This document shows, one piece after another, positions 32,475 through 44,310 of a stretch of 64,000 nt of DNA. Both the position numbers and the translations under genes were made by a program. This DNA is from Prinsepia uniflora (taxonomy: Eukaryota; Streptophyta; Magnoliopsida; Rosales; Rosaceae), in assembly GCA_032719365.1 (NCBI GenBank), contig CM064862.1, positions 82,147,628 through 82,211,627 of the forward strand, read 5' to 3'. The notes beneath the pieces were generated by a model, which saw only the letters and a list, made by a program, of their open reading frames with translations, had not been told where the DNA came from and made no database searches. Position 1 is the stretch's first letter. Every line of letters starts with the position of its first letter.

Positions 32475-35400
32475 TGACAGGACCCGTCCCAAATCCCTCG
32501 AGATTAGCGTGGGACGTACCTGCTCCCATCTGACACAAAGTGTCAGACCAGGGATACTTTTGTCTTTTGCCCAGTCGGGGTTGTCAGAGTGCGTCAGGAT
32601 CCGAAGAAGGAATGCGAATGTCTCGTCTCTACTACAGCCGCATCCGCGATCAACCTGAAGGGTATTCAAAACATAAAAACTGTGAGTGGACAAAACAAAT
32701 ATTTTATAAAAACATTTTCATAAAAGACCTTTATGCCCTTCATTAAAAACATATGCATGCATTCGAAAACCATTTCTAAGGTTCCTGCCCAGTTCCGACA
32801 AACCGTCATGAACCATCAAACCATCTGGGCTTTGGCCCAAAATCTGTCAATCAAACCATGGGACTCCGCCCAAACCAAAAACACATGGGAACACGTCTCA
32901 AAACCAACTCGTAAGGGTCTCAGCCCAAAACTAATACGTGTGGGTCTCATCCCAACGCCATCTCAGTGAAAACCTGTCCACATATACATATATACATATA
33001 TAACCCATCCTAGGCACTTCCGGAGAAGATGCCAACTCGGGGCACACATCCCCTAGGGAACACATCCCCGATATAGTCACGATGTCAGCTCTATACTAGT
33101 GTACACACTACACGGGGTCTCACTCCGAGTCTTCTCCCAGGAATTCTCCATCTGGGAGGCTAAATCTCTGGATCTAGTCCGAGCTCTCTCTCTGGATCTA
33201 GTCTATATATCCTTCCGGAATCTGGTCCGGGACCACAACATAATAAGTAACCTCCACTCCTGGAACGGGATCCCTATGGGGATACCCACTATGGTCTGTG
33301 GATCGTGACTCTCCAGGTCGACGCTGGAGAAGACCAATCAATAATCTCATAAGGCGGGTATATACATACTAGTATATAAAACCATAAAACGGGAATCACG
33401 CCCGATAACACAAATCAACTGGGCCTTCCGCCGGAACTTAAGACTCAATAGGGCTTCTAGCCAGATTTCACAATGAACTGGGCATCGCGCCCGAACTCGA
33501 ATCAACTGGGCCTTCCGCCCGAACGTGAGACTCAATAGAGCTTCTAGCCCGATTTCAAAATGAACTGGACATCGAGCCCGAACTCGAATCAACTGGGCAT
33601 CGAGCCCGATATCACAGGGCCAGTCACGATTCCGATCATAGCGATGCGTGCAACCATCAATCCAGGACCGCTCTCAATCTTGGTATGTCACCGTGAACAC
33701 ATCACTACCGCGACCATCTAGAGACCATGGTGCACACGTCGCCGATCGATCCTCTAAACCGTCAGCACTCCAAAGTCAAGCCTCCAGTGGCTGCTCGACA
33801 ACGGGACGTGCATCGTGACCTCTCCGGAAGGAACGCATCCCAATCCGGAGGCGAGCTTCACGTCGTCCGTCGCCGTGCACACAGCACCCGTCGCGACTAC
33901 GACTCAGACCCGTAGGTCATCAATAGGGTCTCATGCCCGAGTCAAACCAAATCCAAATGGGTCTCATGCCCGAGTTAAAATCAATACCAAATGGGTCGTT
34001 TTACTTTTCCAAACCATTTCATGAAAACCGAAAGCGTAAGCGCGTATAAGCACGTATAAACCCCAAAAACCTCGAAGTACGTGCCCATACGTAAACACAC
34101 ACCAAAATGCACTCAAGGCATCCCAAAACACATCTTAAAACATATATAAAACATTTATGCATGCAGCGATTTCATAAAGAAAGTCCACTCACAGATCGTC
34201 CGAGCTGCTACCTCGATATGCACGCCGTACGCCTTTCCGAGTCAACCGTCGTCTTCGAGATTCCTAAACCTGTCCAAATCACTTTAGAGGGTTACTAACT
34301 AGTTAATTAACCCCTCACTAAAGCCCCCTAATTTTTCGGGATTTTTAACTATTTTTAAACACGCACCGAAACCTTTGGAAAGCCCGAACTATATCGAGAC
34401 GATGTCCGATCGACTCGAAATCAGTCCCAAAATGTTCGTTACATCAAATAGATGATTTTACATGTTGGAACCATCCTCAAAACCTCCCCCATGAGCCCGC
34501 ACGCGCCGCCTGAAGTGGCTGCGCATGGGCCTTACGCGCCAGCTACAGTGCCCGTCTTCAACCTCTGGCAGCCGGTTCAATGGTTGGCCGGTCCAGTTGG
34601 ACCGGCGTGACCGGTTCGGGGCTTCTTCTCTCTCATTTTTGGTCCGTGTCTTCCCTAATCGATCCCATTCTTCTAGTTTAGATCCTAGGAACCTAAACCA
34701 TTGAACTAGAACTCCTAAAACCCACGAAAACTGCCCGGTTCGATTTTGGTTCTCACGGTTCAAAAGTCCAAAACTCACCCTAGTGTTCCTCAACGTCTAA
34801 CCTCTCTCAAAACCTTCCTATTAACCTCCTAACAATCTATTTTATTCATTAAAACCATCCAAATCGACCCATAATACAAGAAATTGAAAATGAATAAAAA
34901 TTGGTTAAAACCGATACCTGCACGGGTTGGCCTCCGTCGCTGTCCACGGCGGCGCTCGCTGGGCCGACCACCACCTCCATCTGGTCCTCACTTCCTTCTC
35001 TGGCCTCTCAGTCATGATCAAAGGGTCAAGGGTTTGGATTTGGGGTGGATATGGTGATCGAGGTTTGGGCTGGAAAAATGGGAAATGATCGATGAAGGGG
35101 GAATGGGGTATGCATGAAGGAAAACGGTGTCCAGTGGATGAGTGACACTTGTCACTCATCCATTGGGCAGCACAGAAATATCTGGGCCCCACTTCCGTCC
35201 AAATAGCTCCCGTCTCAAAAAACGTGTAATAGTGCACTCGAACTTCCGTGAACCGTAACTTCGCCGTCGAACGTCCGAATTCGATGTGCCGCCTGTCTAC
35301 GGATTCGTATCGTCGTGATCTACGTCACAGTACTCGGCCCTCGATCATCGGATCTCTCGGGTCAAAAGTCAGCTTTTGGCCCCTATTCAACCATATTACC

Positions 35401-35678
35401 AAAACGCCCTCGAACTTCCGAACGTCACAACTTCTTACTCGAACGTCGGAATCGAGCGTGCCACCTGTCTATGAACTTGTGACGTCACGAACTACGTCAT
35501 GGTCATCGGTCAAAGTCTATTTGATCATCCGAATGAAAAGTCAATGTTTTGCCCATTCCAAGGGAAAAATTGCCATTTGGCACCGAGCGTCCTCTAATCT
35601 TCGTCTGATCCCCGATTAGCCTTGCTACTCCGTCATTAATCCTTAATTAATCCTGCTAATTCAGGAAGGGTCGTTACA
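32475..35678 (-). mobile_element. LTR-like unit 7 (minus)
   Basis: It starts TGACAGGACCCGTCCC at 32475 and ends GGTCGTTACA at 35678 (3204 bp). The flanks ATGCC and ATATC match poorly, so this copy either lost its duplication or arose by recombination between different elements. It contains an 8-bp-stem hairpin (32529-32547), an 87-bp tandem array (33413-33612), a perfect 12-bp-stem hairpin (35135-35162), and the GC-rich CACGCGCC block (about 34500-34540). No coding function. Confidence 0.85.
33413..33612 (-). repeat. 87-bp tandem array of mini-hairpins in unit 7
   Basis: AATCAACTGGGC begins at 33413, 33500 and 33587. Each 87-bp unit holds three short inverted motifs of the form GGGCnnnnnGCCCGA (for example GGGCATCGCGCCCGA and GGGCTTCTAGCCAGA). 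Confidence 0.8.
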
Positions 35679-35774
35679 ATATCAGCCACCTGAACTGTCT
35701 CACCCAGCATAAGGCTCCATCCCCCCCCCCCCCCCTTAGCATCCACTTCTGGGAACAGTGGCCCAGATGTGCGA
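35679..35774. other. Sliver of host transposon between units 7 and 8, with C15 run
   Basis: 96 bp of non-LTR sequence with a 15-base C homopolymer at 35721-35735. It ends with TGCGA, the target site of unit 8. Confidence 0.6.
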
Positions 35775-38592
35775 TGTAATGACCCGTCCCGAATTCCTAG
35801 ATTAGATTAGTGACTAATCATGATTAGTGAGTTTAATCGGTGATTAGTTAGGCTAAATCGGACGAACGATACGAAATGACCGTTTTGCCCTTGATGGTGG
35901 CAAAACGTTGACTTTTTATTCGGGCGATTAAATGACTTTGACCGATGACCGTGACATAGTTCGTGACGTCACGAGTTCATAGACAGGTGGCACGTTCAAT
36001 TCTGACGTTCGAGGAATAAGTTATGATGTTCGGAAGTTTAGGGGCATTTTGGTAATTATGGTTAAAAGGGGTCAAATGTTAACTTTTTGACCGAGGGGTC
36101 CGATGGCCGATGGCTGAGGACCATTACGTAGATCGGGACGATACGAATCCATAGGCAGGTGGCACGCTGAAATCGGACTTTGAACGGGGAAGTTATAGGT
36201 CACGGAAGTTCGATTTCACTATGCATGTATTTCGAGACGGTGATGATTTGGCAAAATCTGATTGGGTTAGATATTTTAGGTGGGTCCCATGGATGAGTGA
36301 CTAGTGTCACTCATCCCATTGGCTAGATCCCCTAATTTGTGGATCTAACTAATTAAATAATATTATAACTATTATTATATAATTAATCCTAACAACTTTA
36401 AATCCTATCCATCTATTCCAATTAAGCACTCAATCCTCACCACTCATCTAATCATCTATTCTCTCTTCTCTCATCAGCCATCACTATCTTCATCATCTTC
36501 ATTTCTTTGCATTTTCTCACAAACTCGAAGACCCCATAACCCCATATCCTTCATTCTTCATTTTTCTACAAACACACAACCCACACATACCACCATTCCT
36601 CCTGTGAACTGAGTGTGACCGTGTGAGAGGGTGAGGGAGGACTGAGAGGGTTGTGATGGCGGAGGATACGGCGGAGGAAAACCCGAAACTCACGGGTAAA
36701 TATTCAAAATCCAAACTTCGGTTTCGTTGGTTTTTGTTCGGTTCTAAGGATCAGGTTGTGTCCCTAGGACCTAAGGGAGTCGAATAGGATCAAAATGAGT
36801 GGCTGAGGACGATGGTGCAGCCCAGACGGACGGCCGAAAACTGGGCGACTGTTCTTGGCATCACAGGTTTGGGAGTCCCGGTGATCGCGATTGGCTCGGG
36901 AGAGCCTATGGCACGCAAATCGAGACGGTAGCTCGGACGGTCTATGAGTGGACCTTGTTTTCTAAATTGGTGCATGCATAAATGTTTATTATATGTTTTA
37001 AATAATTCTTTGTGATGCCATGAGTGCATTTGAATGTGTGGTTACGTATAGGCACGTATTTCGAGGTTTCGGCCCTATACGGTGCCTCTACGGGTCTGTA
37101 TTCCTTTATTGGTCTAAATGAAAAGGTTTTGGATTTCTAAAAGGATAAACTCGGGTATGAGACCCATTTGGTTTGGTCTCGGGCATATGACTCTAGTTAC
37201 GACCTTCGGGTCTAAATCGTGGTCGCGGCGGGTGCTATGTGCACGGCGATCGACGATACAACTCTCGCCTCTGGATTGGGATGTGTTCTTTCCGGAGAGG
37301 TCACGATGCACGATTCGTGGTCGGGCAGCCTGGGGAGGCTCGACTTCGGAGTGCTAACGGTTCAGGATATCAATCGGTGATGAGTGCACCATGATCTTGT
37401 GGTGGTCGCGTCGGTTGATACGTTCACGGCGACATACCAAGATTGAGGGCGGTCCTGGATGGATGGTTGCACACATTACTATGATCGGAGTCGTGACTGA
37501 CCCTTAGATATCGGGCATGGTGCCCAGTTGAGTCATATCTTCGGGCACGAGACCCAGTTGTTTTACATTGATGATTTCGGGTCAGGGACCCTAGATGGAT
37601 TTCCAAGTTCATGGCAGTTTATGGGAACCGGCATGAACTCTGGAAATGTCATTGTGGTACATGACGGTTTATGGGAACCGGCATGAACCTTTGTCAGGTC
37701 ATTGTGGTACATGACGGTTTATGGGAACCGGTCATGGAGGATGTTGTCTATATGTATATGAATATAATGGATGTTATGGATCATGACGGTTCAGGGGAAC
37801 CGGGCATGAATGTTTATGTTATGTATATATATGTTCATATACCTTCCTTTACTTGTTCTATCTCCTCCGGGGAGGGTCGTTGGCCTGGGTGGACCCCGGA
37901 GTAGTCACGGAGCACTGACTGAGTGGGAGTCGCCCCAGTTGGGTTCCTTACTCTCAGGAAGGCTTGTACTATAACCTCAGGGCGGGTCATTGGTCTTCGG
38001 ACATTGACTTGGTACCTGAAAGACTTGGGTTTGAGACCCCGGGTAGGACGCGCGTAGCTTTGGAACCGTGACATGATTGGTTGTGTGAATTATATGTATA
38101 TATGATGTATGCTATATGATATGATATATTATGTGTGTTTACACAGGTTTTGGGCAGTGGCCCGTATGGTTAGTTTCTTATGATTTGGGCCGAGTCCCTT
38201 ATGGATTTGGGCAGTGGCCCGTATGATCGTTTTCATTATGGTTCTTTCAATCTTGGTTTTGGGCTTAGTTCCCACCTATGGTTTTTCTGGATAAATGGTT
38301 TTCGAATGCATGCATGCTTTTTAGTGAAGGGTACAAATGTCTTCTTATGAAATGTTTTTATAAACTTTGGTTTTGTCCACTCACAGTTTTTAATGTTTTG
38401 ACTGCCCTTCAGGTTGACATCGGATGTGAACTGTAGCAGAGACCGAGATATCACATGCCTCCTCCGGATCCTGGCGTACTCTGATAGCCCGGGAGGGCAA
38501 AGGTCGGAAATATCCCTTGTCTGACACTTCGTGTCAGACGGGAGCAGGGTCATCACGTGTTAATTCCGGGGGGATTGGGATGGGTCCTGTCA
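35775..38592 (+). mobile_element. LTR-like unit 8 (plus), complete, TGCGA duplication
   Basis: It starts TGTAATGACCCGTCCC at 35775 and ends GGGATGGGTCCTGTCA at 38592, with perfect TGCGA duplicates at 35770-35774 and 38593-38597 (2818 bp). It has a perfect 11-bp-stem hairpin at 36291-36316, a perfect 9-bp-stem hairpin at 38519-38539, GGTTTATGGGAACCGG minirepeats (about 37610-37805), and the GTGAGTGGACCTTGTTTT...GCATGCAT block (36945-36980). It reads like the reverse of units 4 and 5. No gag-pol. Confidence 0.9.
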
Positions 38593-39754
38593 TGCGACGT
38601 GCCTAATGTCGGGTCAGTGACGGTCGCGATCCTCCATAGTGCTCAAATTTCTTCGCTACCCAGTTGATCTTTTGGCCCTTGACTTTTTTTTGCACATTAG
38701 GAAAAACAATCAGTACTAATACTTCAACGTAAATCAATATACTAAATAAATTAGAAAAAATTAATTATCAAAAATACCTCGGACACGTAGTGGTCGTATA
38801 ACTAGGTTCACCCATTCAGCATTTCCCCATGCAACTCCCCTGGAGGATTTGCACGAGCTACATCAGGGGAACTCCAGCCTTGTAGTACCCGTGGAACTTG
38901 AACTTCCAACTGGAAAACTGCTTCTACTAATGGAAGTTCATGACTCCAAATGTAAATCAATATACTAAATAAAAAAACAATTAATTACCAGAAATCCATT
39001 AGACACGTAGTGGCCGCATAACTAGGTCCACCCCTCAAGCATAAGGTATGTCCAGATGTGTTACATTATTTGATGAAACGGATGTCCTAAAAAGCAACCC
39101 AGAATCAAAGATCGGAAACTCCTAGTGAACTCTGCGTGTTTCGAGGATCTCAAAATCCAATCCTCTCTAGTGGTGGAACATTAGTGTTATTGCTTGAAGT
39201 TTTTTCGCGGTTAGAGAGCTTTTGAACCTGGTGGTTCAGAGCTTCAATCTACAAACTGTTGGGAGTTAGGATACCTTTGAAGAACTGTGCGAGATCTTCC
39301 TTAGCCATAACATGGCTATTAATATCCTTCAATGTTCCATCACGTGGTGGCTCCATGTTAGCTTGTATGGTTGGTAACTCAGGAATCGTCTCTTGAGAAA
39401 TATCCCTTAAAAATCTCCCTTTAACTTCTCGGCATCGCTTAGTATACCTGAACTTGGGCATGCACTAGAAAGGGTCCCACTGGGCGTGATATATTATATT
39501 CCTACCCAAATTATTTTTCTCGTTTTAGGAGCTGAATGTCCTGAGACCACCCTTAATGGTTCTCCGCGTGAAACCCGATCTATGGAGCGAGGGAGGCGGA
39601 CCACTCGTAGGTTCTCTTTCCGTTGGTAAAATGTAGAGAGTGATACTGGATGAGTTAAGTGTGATGGTCCTTTTAGCCACAGTTGATCCCTTAATGGGCA
39701 AACCAAGAAGCAAGTAAGTCTTTTAACTCAAGTGCAGACGTACCACTAGCAGAT
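38593..39754 (-). pseudogene. Degraded transposon sequence with short remnant frames
   Basis: Two direct repeats offset by 223 bp (38729 and 38952; each 'GTAAATCAATATACTAAATA' followed by 'GACACGTAGTGG.CG.ATAACTAGGT.CACCC') occur here. On the minus strand frames of 60-70 codons at 39249-39461 (PKFRYTKRCREVKGRFLRDI...) and 39494-39713 look coding-like but match no domain I can name. Position and strand fit the same host transposon as 29591-29884. Confidence 0.4.
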
Positions 39755-42700
39755 TGTCAGGACCCATCCCGGTTTCACCCCGAAACCCGAGGTAAATCCT
39801 GCTCCCGTCTGACACCCCGACACTAATTACAAAGTAAACTCACGTAACTACCCAAGTACTCAGTCAGACGCAGGAGAAACTATACAAAATATCCCGAAGT
39901 CCACAGTTTACAGAGCATAGTACAAAATGCACGGAAAAGAAAAGCCGATAAACTAAATACACGCACGCGGAAAAATTTAAAACACTTCGAAATCCCTCAC
40001 GTGACTTCTATGCCTCAGACGCTGCCTCGACGCCGGAACACCGCGCTAGCTCCACAACCTGGAGGGCAGTTAAAAATAAAAGGTGTGAGTGGACCGTAAA
40101 TAAAATAAAAGTTCTAAAACCATTTTAAGAAAACCCAAGTTTCACCCTCCGTTTTGAAACCACATGCATAACCCAGTTCATAAAACAGTTATAAACCAAA
40201 TCACCATAAATCACATCATAAGAAACAGAAACACTATAAAACAGTTATAGAAATCATAGCATATGAATCATAAAACCGTATCAGAAACCATGAACATCAA
40301 ATCATTATTTTCCAATCAAACCTGCTGGACCTATCCGAGTCTTTAAACTCCCGAGTCTTTAAACTCAATCCAGGCCTCAATACTATCCGAGTCTTTAAAC
40401 TCCCGAGTCTTTAAACTCAACAGGCCTACGGGGGAAATATCAATATATCCGAGTCTTTAAACTCCCGAGTCTTTAAACTCAATCCGGGCCCGTCCCCCGT
40501 TAATCAATATCCGGGTCTTTAAACCCAATAACCAGATCCAGCAAATCCAATCCAAAACTATTTGAAAACCATTTCGAAATCCATATCCAAACCCGAATCC
40601 GAAATCACTGGTCCGAGGCCCTTCCGGCGTCCAGAATCGTCATTCCGAACCCAAATCCGGAAATTCACTTTCCAATCTTAAAACTAAAGTCCAATTGTCA
40701 AAGTCCGATTTCAAAACCGAAACCTTGATCCTCAAAATCATATTCCAAAATCCACTTATAATCATTAGAAATCATTTAACATTTGAAACCCCCAAAACCA
40801 TAACTTTATATTCAAAATCACCTTTTTCTCGTAAAACGTGCAAAATACGTTATTTCTCGAAAACCGTGCAATTATATAAAATCACATCATAAATCCAACA
40901 AGCATGAAATCACAGATATAAAACAATTATAGAAAACAGTTATGCATATTCGAGTTTAAGGAAAGGGTCCACTCACAGTACCGCGCCCTCAATCGCGTCC
41001 TGAACGTCCAGCACGTTCCTCGGCTTCCTCGGGAAATCCCGATCCTGTCAACAACCGCCAAAGTACGTTACTAACACACTTACGAAGGTTCACCTAATTT
41101 CCCTCAAAAATCCCTGAATCCTAAACGTAACGAATCGGAACCCTAAACCTTCACCCTCGCAAACCTACTTCGATTCGATGTTCGATTAACCCAAAACCAC
41201 TTCCATTAGACTCGTTATAACACTTAGACCAAAAACCATGTTGACCATTTTCCCCAGAACCGCCCCACGCGCCCCCACGCTCCGCCTAAAGTGACTGCAC
41301 GTGGGCCTCACGCGCCAGCTACAGTACCACCGTCAACCTCACGTCGACCCGGTTCGCACCAGTGGCCTGCAACCTGAACCGGCGAGAGCGGTTCACCGCC
41401 GTGCCTGCACCAAAACACCTCCTTTCTTCACCAACAGCTTCGTCTAGTCCTAGACTACTCATCCCCCTCACTCTAGCACCTCGACTCACCCTCAAACCTA
41501 TCGACTCAAGCTCGAACAGAAACCCGTACTTTCCCCTGTTCTCCTTCCGGGCCACCCAGGTCTTCCCCCTTCACGGTGTCGACCCTAAACTCTTCCTAAG
41601 ACCTCATTGAGTCACACCCAACTCACAGAAACCCTCGACTCACTCCCTAAGTCCACGACTTCCCGTCTGAAACTCACGGCCAAAACAGAGCACATAGAAT
41701 CCCTCCGTCGTGCCAACCGCCACCGTGCACCTCCCGTCAGGGCAGCACAACCAGTAACCTCCTAGGACTCAACTGAACTCCCTAGACCTCCCTAACCTCT
41801 TCGATTCAACTCCTCAACTCACGACTTTCGATTTGAAACTCAACGGGAAAACAGGGCAAGTTTACAGGGATGAGGGATTACCTGCAACCGTCCACCACCG
41901 TGCTCGCAGCCGTGTTCCCTGGAGTCCACAAAGCCGCCTCAGCCTCCTCTCGAGGTCAATTGCACTTACACACGGCCACAGCACCACCAGCTCCCTCAGT
42001 TCTTCTCTGTTGTTATGGTTTTTCCCCGTGGCTCTCAACGCACTCACACCACGATTCCTCACCTCCCAACAAGCTCACTAGCTCCCTCTCACTCTCCGAT
42101 CACCCTCACACACTCACAACTCATCAGCACACACACGAGCACCCTTCAATTTTCCTCACCGCCTCACTCTGTTTCCGTTCTTCTCTGCGAACAACACACA
42201 CACACAGCACGGTTGCACCCAAATTATTGGACCGTGCACACACTGGAACTCACCAGAATCCACTAGCCCTCTTGCACGTGTCACCAATCCTCCTCATTCT
42301 CTCACCAAATGGCTCCATCCCAGCCGTCCATCTGCCTTCTCTGTGCACAATTCCCCAGACAACCAAAAGACCAAACTGCCCCTCCTTTTAACCCAATTTT
42401 ACGGTTTTACCACTATCTTTCTAGACCCGTCACTCCCACATCGTAAATCCGATGAATACGTGTCGCCTGTCATCGAACTCAGGACAACGAGATCTACGTA
42501 ACCATCCTCGGTCAACGTACCAAAACCCGATCGTCCAAAAAGTCAACTTTTCCTCTTATTTTACCAACTTCCGAACATCACAACTTCCTCCTCGGATGTC
42601 GGAATCGGGCGTGCCACCTGCCTATGGATTCGTGACGTCCTAAACTACGTCCTGGTCATCGGTCAAAGTCCATCAGACCACCCGAACTAAAAGTCAACTT

Positions 42701-42831
42701 TTTGCCCGAACCAGGGGCAAAATCGTCATTCTGCCCTAACGACCCCAACGAAACCAACTAACCACCGATTCAGCTCACTAATCCCATCTTAATCACTCTA
42801 CTAATCCCGACTCTCGGGATGGGTTGTTACA
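39755..42831 (-). mobile_element. LTR-like unit 9 (minus), CAGAT/CAGAG duplication
   Basis: It starts TGTCAGGACCCATCCCGG at 39755 and ends GGGATGGGTTGTTACA at 42831 (3077 bp); the flanks CAGAT and CAGAG differ at one base. It has repeated CCGAGTCTTTAAACTC units (40335-40530), as in unit 6, and the GC-rich block (about 41265-41315). A proline/serine-rich plus-strand frame (41870-42391) lies in the C/A-rich leader and is antisense to the element. It is not conserved in unit 6 and not called as a gene. Confidence 0.85.
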
Positions 42832-44310
42832 CAGAGGGTGCTACTTAACAGTGTAAATTGGTTCCGTTTTCGGCCCAAGAACTTTTCTTCTGACCAAAAA
42901 GATTGTGAGGCAGGCGGATAAGAATTAGCCTACATTGTTCTTTTTTATACATTTTTTAAGGACTTTTAAAATATTTTCTTTTCCAACGTCGTCCAAATTC
43001 AGAAGTTATTTCACCAAGATATTCAAATTGGCAGCGTTGTTATTTCAATAGTCAGGTGGTCAGTGGTCTTCCCTCAAGTCGAAATCGAAGTATTCGGACC
43101 AATGCACGAAGATGGTATCCTAACTTGGCAATTCGTGAACCACGCTTGGATGGTGTATCCCGAGTACCAATTACTACTTAAGAAAATCTGGTTTGTATTG
43201 AAATAAAAATATAAGTACAAGTATAGAAATGTAAAAGTACTGGAATTGAATAACAATTGAAATTATAAGTGCAAAAATGTAAAAGTGCTAGAATTGAGTA
43301 ACAACTGAAATTACAAGTGCAAAAATGTAAAAATGCTGGAAATGAATAACAACTGAAATTACAAGTACAAAAAAGTAAATTATTTTTTTCGCATTCAAAC
43401 CCGTATCAAGCAAGAAATTACAGAAATCATCAACTGAAATGAATATCAATTGGAAATCATGTCATGTGACAGAGTAGTCAAAAGCGACGGTAAGACGTCA
43501 AAAAGGAGATTTGAGTATCTTAGTGACTGGCTATGAACTCGCAGTTAATGACTTTTAGTGGATGGGTAGTCAGAATGACTTTATGTGAATCAGTAGTTGA
43601 GATGACTTTCTGTGAGCCGCTAGTGGGTATAATCAACCCTTATGATACTCAGCAGTCAGAAAGAAAGTTAATCTTCTGTAAGCCTCAATCGACAATTCAA
43701 ACTGGCAGTCGGAAAGAAGTTAACCCTTATGACACTCAGCGGTCAGAAAGAAGGTTAGTATAGGAAAATGAAACCAACCATTATAACATTATTGTTGGAG
43801 CGGCCAGAAAAACGGTTAGTCAGTTGCATAAATACCTTGAAAGGATGAGAAGGGAAGCTGCATCATGAGTTCCTACGTAGAAAGAATCAGTTTTTCTCAC
43901 AAGGGCCAGCCTTTGTAAAACCATGAAACCTTGGTTAAAGGTGTTCATAGGTTTAGAAATTGGTGGAAATCAATTTGCTGAGTTTGATTGGTTGATTGTC
44001 GGCCCTTTGAGAACCTGGGTTCTTCTCGTTTTATAGGTGGTAAGGAAGCTATCGTCACGTTGGGTCCCGCTCGGGTCTCATGCTACCCTTTTTTCCGTTG
44101 GAAACCTCGGATTTGCCTTTGTTTTCTTCGTGTTGTTAGCGTAGTGTCCATACTTTTCTTCGTCTCCATGCTCAAAGTCGCTTGGGATGGACTTGTTTTC
44201 TGCTTTGGGTCTTTAATTCCTTTTGAACCGTTGGTTTCGATTCAAAAAGATTTTTTTGGATGTACAATTCATAAAAAAAAGAAGTTAAAAACTCAATAAA
44301 ACTAGCACAC
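42832..44310. other. Unassigned sequence with tandem repeats
   Basis: This is a transition from repeat nest to gene space. 43231-43378 is a 48-bp tandem array. 43530-43765 has an irregular repeat of GACTT(T/A)(A/C)TGTGA and 'CCCTTATGA(T/C)ACTCAGC(A/G)GTCAGAAAGAA' phrases. Frames here (43533-43763, 43988-44299) show no recognisable domain. Confidence 0.5.
43231..43378. repeat. 48-bp tandem repeat, three units
   Basis: Units start at 43231, 43279 and 43327, each GTAAAAGT(A/G)CTGGAATTGA(A/G)TAACAA.TGAAATTA-like. The third has a few substitutions. Confidence 0.8.

Noticed and set aside
41870..42391. 173-codon proline/serine/threonine-rich plus-strand frame
   Set aside because: It lies within LTR-like unit 9, in the opposite orientation, in C/A-rich sequence. 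It is not conserved in unit 6, the closest relative.
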